DNA of 24,908 bases from Pseudanabaena sp. CAN_BIN31. GTDB taxonomy: Bacteria > Cyanobacteriota > Cyanobacteriia > Pseudanabaenales > Pseudanabaenaceae. The notes beneath the pieces were generated by a model. It made no database searches. It saw only the letters and a list, made by a program, of their open reading frames with translations, and was not told the origin of the DNA. Position numbers and translations under genes: made by a program. The DNA lies in contig JAJAZG010000208.1 of assembly GCA_026785865.1 (NCBI GenBank), forward strand, positions 1-24,908, given 5' to 3'. Of this stretch, positions 22,796 to 24,908 are shown one piece after another. Position 1 is the stretch's first letter; each line of letters starts with the position of its first letter.

Positions 22796-24313
22796 TTACC
22801 AGTCCCAATCAGAGTCTTGATTGTTACGACCGCGATTATTGCCATAGCTAGTATCACGAGGCTCGCGATCGCCATAATTACGATTTGAAGAATTGCGATC
22901 GCCATAATCCTGATTATCGGGACTATTGCGTTCTTTTGCGCCGTAATTTCGACCGACATCGCGTGGATTATCTCGCGGCGCTTCACGAATGTAGTCGCGG
23001 GTATTTGGATTTTCACGATTTGCATCGCGATTCGCATCACGATTTATGTAGGTAGAAGGAGCCGCAGGTTTGGACTCAGGCGCACCACCAAAGGCAATCA
23101 AAAGCGGAAATCGCAGCAAATCTACGGCGATTAGTTCTTCCGATTCATCGATAATCACCAAAGGCATGAGTCCCTCTTTGACCATGCGATCGCCTTTAGT
23201 TGCCAGAGGTTCAGGATCTTCAAACAAAGCAATACCTTTATCAGAGCCAAAATGCTCGCGGGTCAGACCTAAACAATCTTGAAAACCGCGTCGCCATTCG
23301 CCAAGGCGTTCGGGAGAAGTTGCTAAAACTAAGATCCGTAATTTTTCGCCATAAACAGCTCTTAAGACGGAGATGACTGCTGAAGTGACAAGAATGTTTT
23401 GTAAGCGTGTCCCCATGGTGCGGATTGCGCCGCGTCCAGACTGCTCAAAAAACCATTTGGAAACGCGATCGGCATGAACTTGCTCGAAGGTACGTCTCAA
23501 TTTCCATGCGGGCCCATAATAGTCGGGCAAGGTGCGATAGCGATCTAAAAGCTGATCGACCCGTTGTTTATATTCCGCAAATGTCTGCTCAGATAGCAGT
23601 AATGGTTCGGCTTCTTGGGCTGGTTTTTTTTCTGTAACTACGACGGTTTCGATTTCGGGCTTAGTAGGTGGCACGACAAGGTTAAGTTTTTCAGCACTAG
23701 CAACCAAATCTTGCAAGCTACCCACCAAATAATCTTTGAAACCCTGCACCCGCACGGCGATATCTTGCGACGCACCTGCATAGGTACTGGTCATTTCTTT
23801 ATCAATCCGATCTTTTCGCTTCTCAAGGACAGCGATCGCTGCTTGTAGTTCTTGTTTTTGATATTCGAGTCGGGCGACATCAGCTTGAGCTAAGCGAATA
23901 ATCCCCGCCTGTAAATCATCGATCTGGTCTTGTAAGATTTTAGACTTGCTGGTTTTGAGGCGATCAAGTTCGGCTTTGAGTTCAGTTTCTTCTTGTTTTA
24001 GTTGAGCAATTATGGCTTTTTTTTCTGACGTTTCATCTAATATTTCAGATATTGCAAATATCTCTAAGCTATCTAAGTTCTCTTCTGATTTAAGATCGAC
24101 AATGACTGCACTCTCATTGAGTAAATTATCAGGTATATTTTCTGAAATCGCGACAATTTCAGCCACAATTTCATCGACATAAGCAGTCGATTGTTCGAGA
24201 ATATTTTCAGTTGTAGACTCATCTAAACTTACTGATGGGGCGATCGCTTCGGCGGATTCTCCTTGGTCAGATGGATTTAAATTTTCTTCTACAGGCAGTT
24301 GATCGGACTCCAT
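22796..24313 (-). CDS. DUF3086-like cyanobacterial protein
   Basis: A 505-residue protein. Residues 1-95 are acidic. Residues about 95-175 form a coiled coil (KAIIAQLKQEETELKAELDR, later YQKQELQAAIAVLEKRKDRI). Residues about 255-425 match the DUF3086 domain as I know it from cyanobacteria: YGPAWKLRRTFEQVHADRV, GRGAIRTMGTRLQNILVTSA, LATSPERLGEWRRGFQDCLG and PLVIIDESEEL. The tail after about 430 is low-complexity, rich in Asn, Arg and Asp (NRDANRDANREN and several NYGDR units), and probably disordered. There is no signal peptide. The function is unknown. The start ATG at 24311-24313 is followed by a plausible acidic N-terminus. Confidence 0.85.
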   Translation of the reverse strand: MESDQLPVEENLNPSDQGESAEAIAPSVSLDESTTENILEQSTAYVDEIVAEIVAISENIPDNLLNESAVIVDLKSEENLDSLEIFAISEILDETSEKKAIIAQLKQEETELKAELDRLKTSKSKILQDQIDDLQAGIIRLAQADVARLEYQKQELQAAIAVLEKRKDRIDKEMTSTYAGASQDIAVRVQGFKDYLVGSLQDLVASAEKLNLVVPPTKPEIETVVVTEKKPAQEAEPLLLSEQTFAEYKQRVDQLLDRYRTLPDYYGPAWKLRRTFEQVHADRVSKWFFEQSGRGAIRTMGTRLQNILVTSAVISVLRAVYGEKLRILVLATSPERLGEWRRGFQDCLGLTREHFGSDKGIALFEDPEPLATKGDRMVKEGLMPLVIIDESEELIAVDLLRFPLLIAFGGAPESKPAAPSTYINRDANRDANRENPNTRDYIREAPRDNPRDVGRNYGAKERNSPDNQDYGDRNSSNRNYGDREPRDTSYGNNRGRNNQDSDWDW

Positions 24314-24415
24314 AAAGTTCTCATCGCGTCGGGCTTACCTATTTTATACCAGTTTTCTAACAAGGCGGTTTGCAAGTCTTACCTGATCGCCACTAAATAA
24401 GAATTTCTCCTGACT

Positions 24416-24612
24416 AAGTAGGCAAGCATAATTAAACCCAAAACCCAAAAAGCTTTAGCGCACGCGCAGCGTGCGCTAAAGCTTTTTGGGCTTTAAGCTG
24501 ATCGGCATTTAAAAATGCATATCAAAAACCAGAAGATAATTGTGCCGCGCGAAGCGCGGCATAATTATCCTGCAACTTAAAGGCACACCAGCTTAATCAT
24601 GCTTGCCTACTT
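24416..24612. repeat. Compound palindromic element with terminal inverted repeats
   Basis: A 197-bp unit whose 20-bp ends (24416-24435 and 24593-24612) are inverted copies with one mismatch. Two hairpins lie inside. The first has perfect 22-bp arms at 24444-24465 and 24469-24490 around GCA. The second has 16-bp arms at 24535-24550 and 24554-24569 around GAA, with one wobble pair. No protein is encoded. It looks like a MITE-like or nested repeat element. Confidence 0.8.
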
Positions 24613-24702
24613 GTCTCTAAAATTTTCCAGAGATGTTTTGCGATCGGCGATGTTTTCGATGTACCGTGGAATGTTATTGCTATAACGTAGTTAGGCGTAA
24701 AT

Positions 24703-24755
24703 AAACCCAAAAAGCTGCGGCGCACGCGCAGCGTGCATCACAGCTTTTTGGGTTT
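24703..24755. repeat. Long palindrome of the CCCAAAAAGCT family
   Basis: Arms of 25 bases at 24703-24727 and 24731-24755 around GCA, with three non-Watson-Crick positions. The outer part AAACCCAAAAAGCTG and the inner GCGCACGC match the elements at 24444 and 20136. Confidence 0.8.
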
Positions 24756-24908
24756 GTCTACATTAAACGCTATATAATTACAGAAAAGTACGAGAGATTG
24801 AAAGCTCAGTGTCTTCAGACCTGAGATGAAAATCGGACGAGGGAATTTATTCCCTTTAATCTTTCTATATTGTCAGTCAATTATTGTAAGCCTTACTCTA
24901 GAATAGAA
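24756..24908. other. Right-edge intergenic DNA with small hairpins
   Basis: No gene is recognised. CTCAG at 24805-24809 pairs with CTGAG at 24821-24825 around an inner GTC/GAC pair, and GGGAAT-TT-ATTCCC at 24841-24854 is followed by a T-rich stretch. This could be the end of a small RNA or the leader of a gene beyond the edge. The region 24613-24702 shows nothing beyond a few palindrome-like bits. Confidence 0.3.

Noticed and set aside
22621..23040. A - strand frame overlapping the Tic22 end and the DUF3086 tail
   Set aside because: It crosses a strong bidirectional terminator and runs through two well-supported genes in other frames; its repetitive Ile/Met content comes from the low-complexity tail.

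Overview
This window is chromosomal DNA of a cyanobacterium, probably Pseudanabaena-like (the genus is inference). The reasons are the many HIP1 octamers (GCGATCGC), the dnaJ-tusA-rsgA gene order, a Tic22 protein and a DUF3086-type protein. There is no rRNA, tRNA or CRISPR array and no transposase gene.

Layout. (1) 1-1994: housekeeping genes on +: the 3' end of dnaJ, a TusA-like sulfurtransferase and rsgA. (2) 1990-10949: an accessory island between rsgA and folK. It opens with the C-terminal stub of a Doc/Fic toxin. An AbrB/PIN toxin-antitoxin module (vapBC) follows, then a TdeIII-like restriction endonuclease with its C5-cytosine methyltransferase, then a second vapBC. The two vapBC modules lie in a direct duplication offset by 3503 bp and bordered by an ~80-bp repeat. 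The first vapC is killed by a TAG codon; the second is intact. Next is a tightly overlapping operon: a protein I cannot name, a RecQ helicase with a C-terminal nuclease-like domain, and a PtuA/COG3950-like ATPase. It ends in a 7-codon stub that looks like the start of a lost Septu ptuB. This operon is the best candidate for an undescribed, or mosaic and decaying, anti-phage system. (3) 11049-16511: folK, a livF-type ABC ATPase, then a probable + strand cluster of a peptidoglycan-binding-domain protein, a membrane protein, an alpha/beta hydrolase and mobA. (4) 16584-18200: a HIP1-free two-gene unit on -, the larger gene probably DUF6575. (5) 18459-24313: pgm and a DUF697-type GTPase on -, Tic22 on +, and a DUF3086 protein on -. 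(6) 24314-24908: intergenic DNA rich in long palindromes.

Two signals separate foreign from resident DNA. HIP1 sites are frequent in the housekeeping parts. They are absent from about 2992-5528 (restriction-modification), 6495-10265 (operon up to the middle of the ATPase gene) and 16512-18450 (DUF6575 pair), which are also AT-rich. The island looks like a stack of defence and addiction modules in different states of decay: a dead Doc, a dead VapC with a live antitoxin, a live VapBC, an intact R-M system, and an operon whose last gene has been lost. All function names come from reading motifs by eye; no database search was run.
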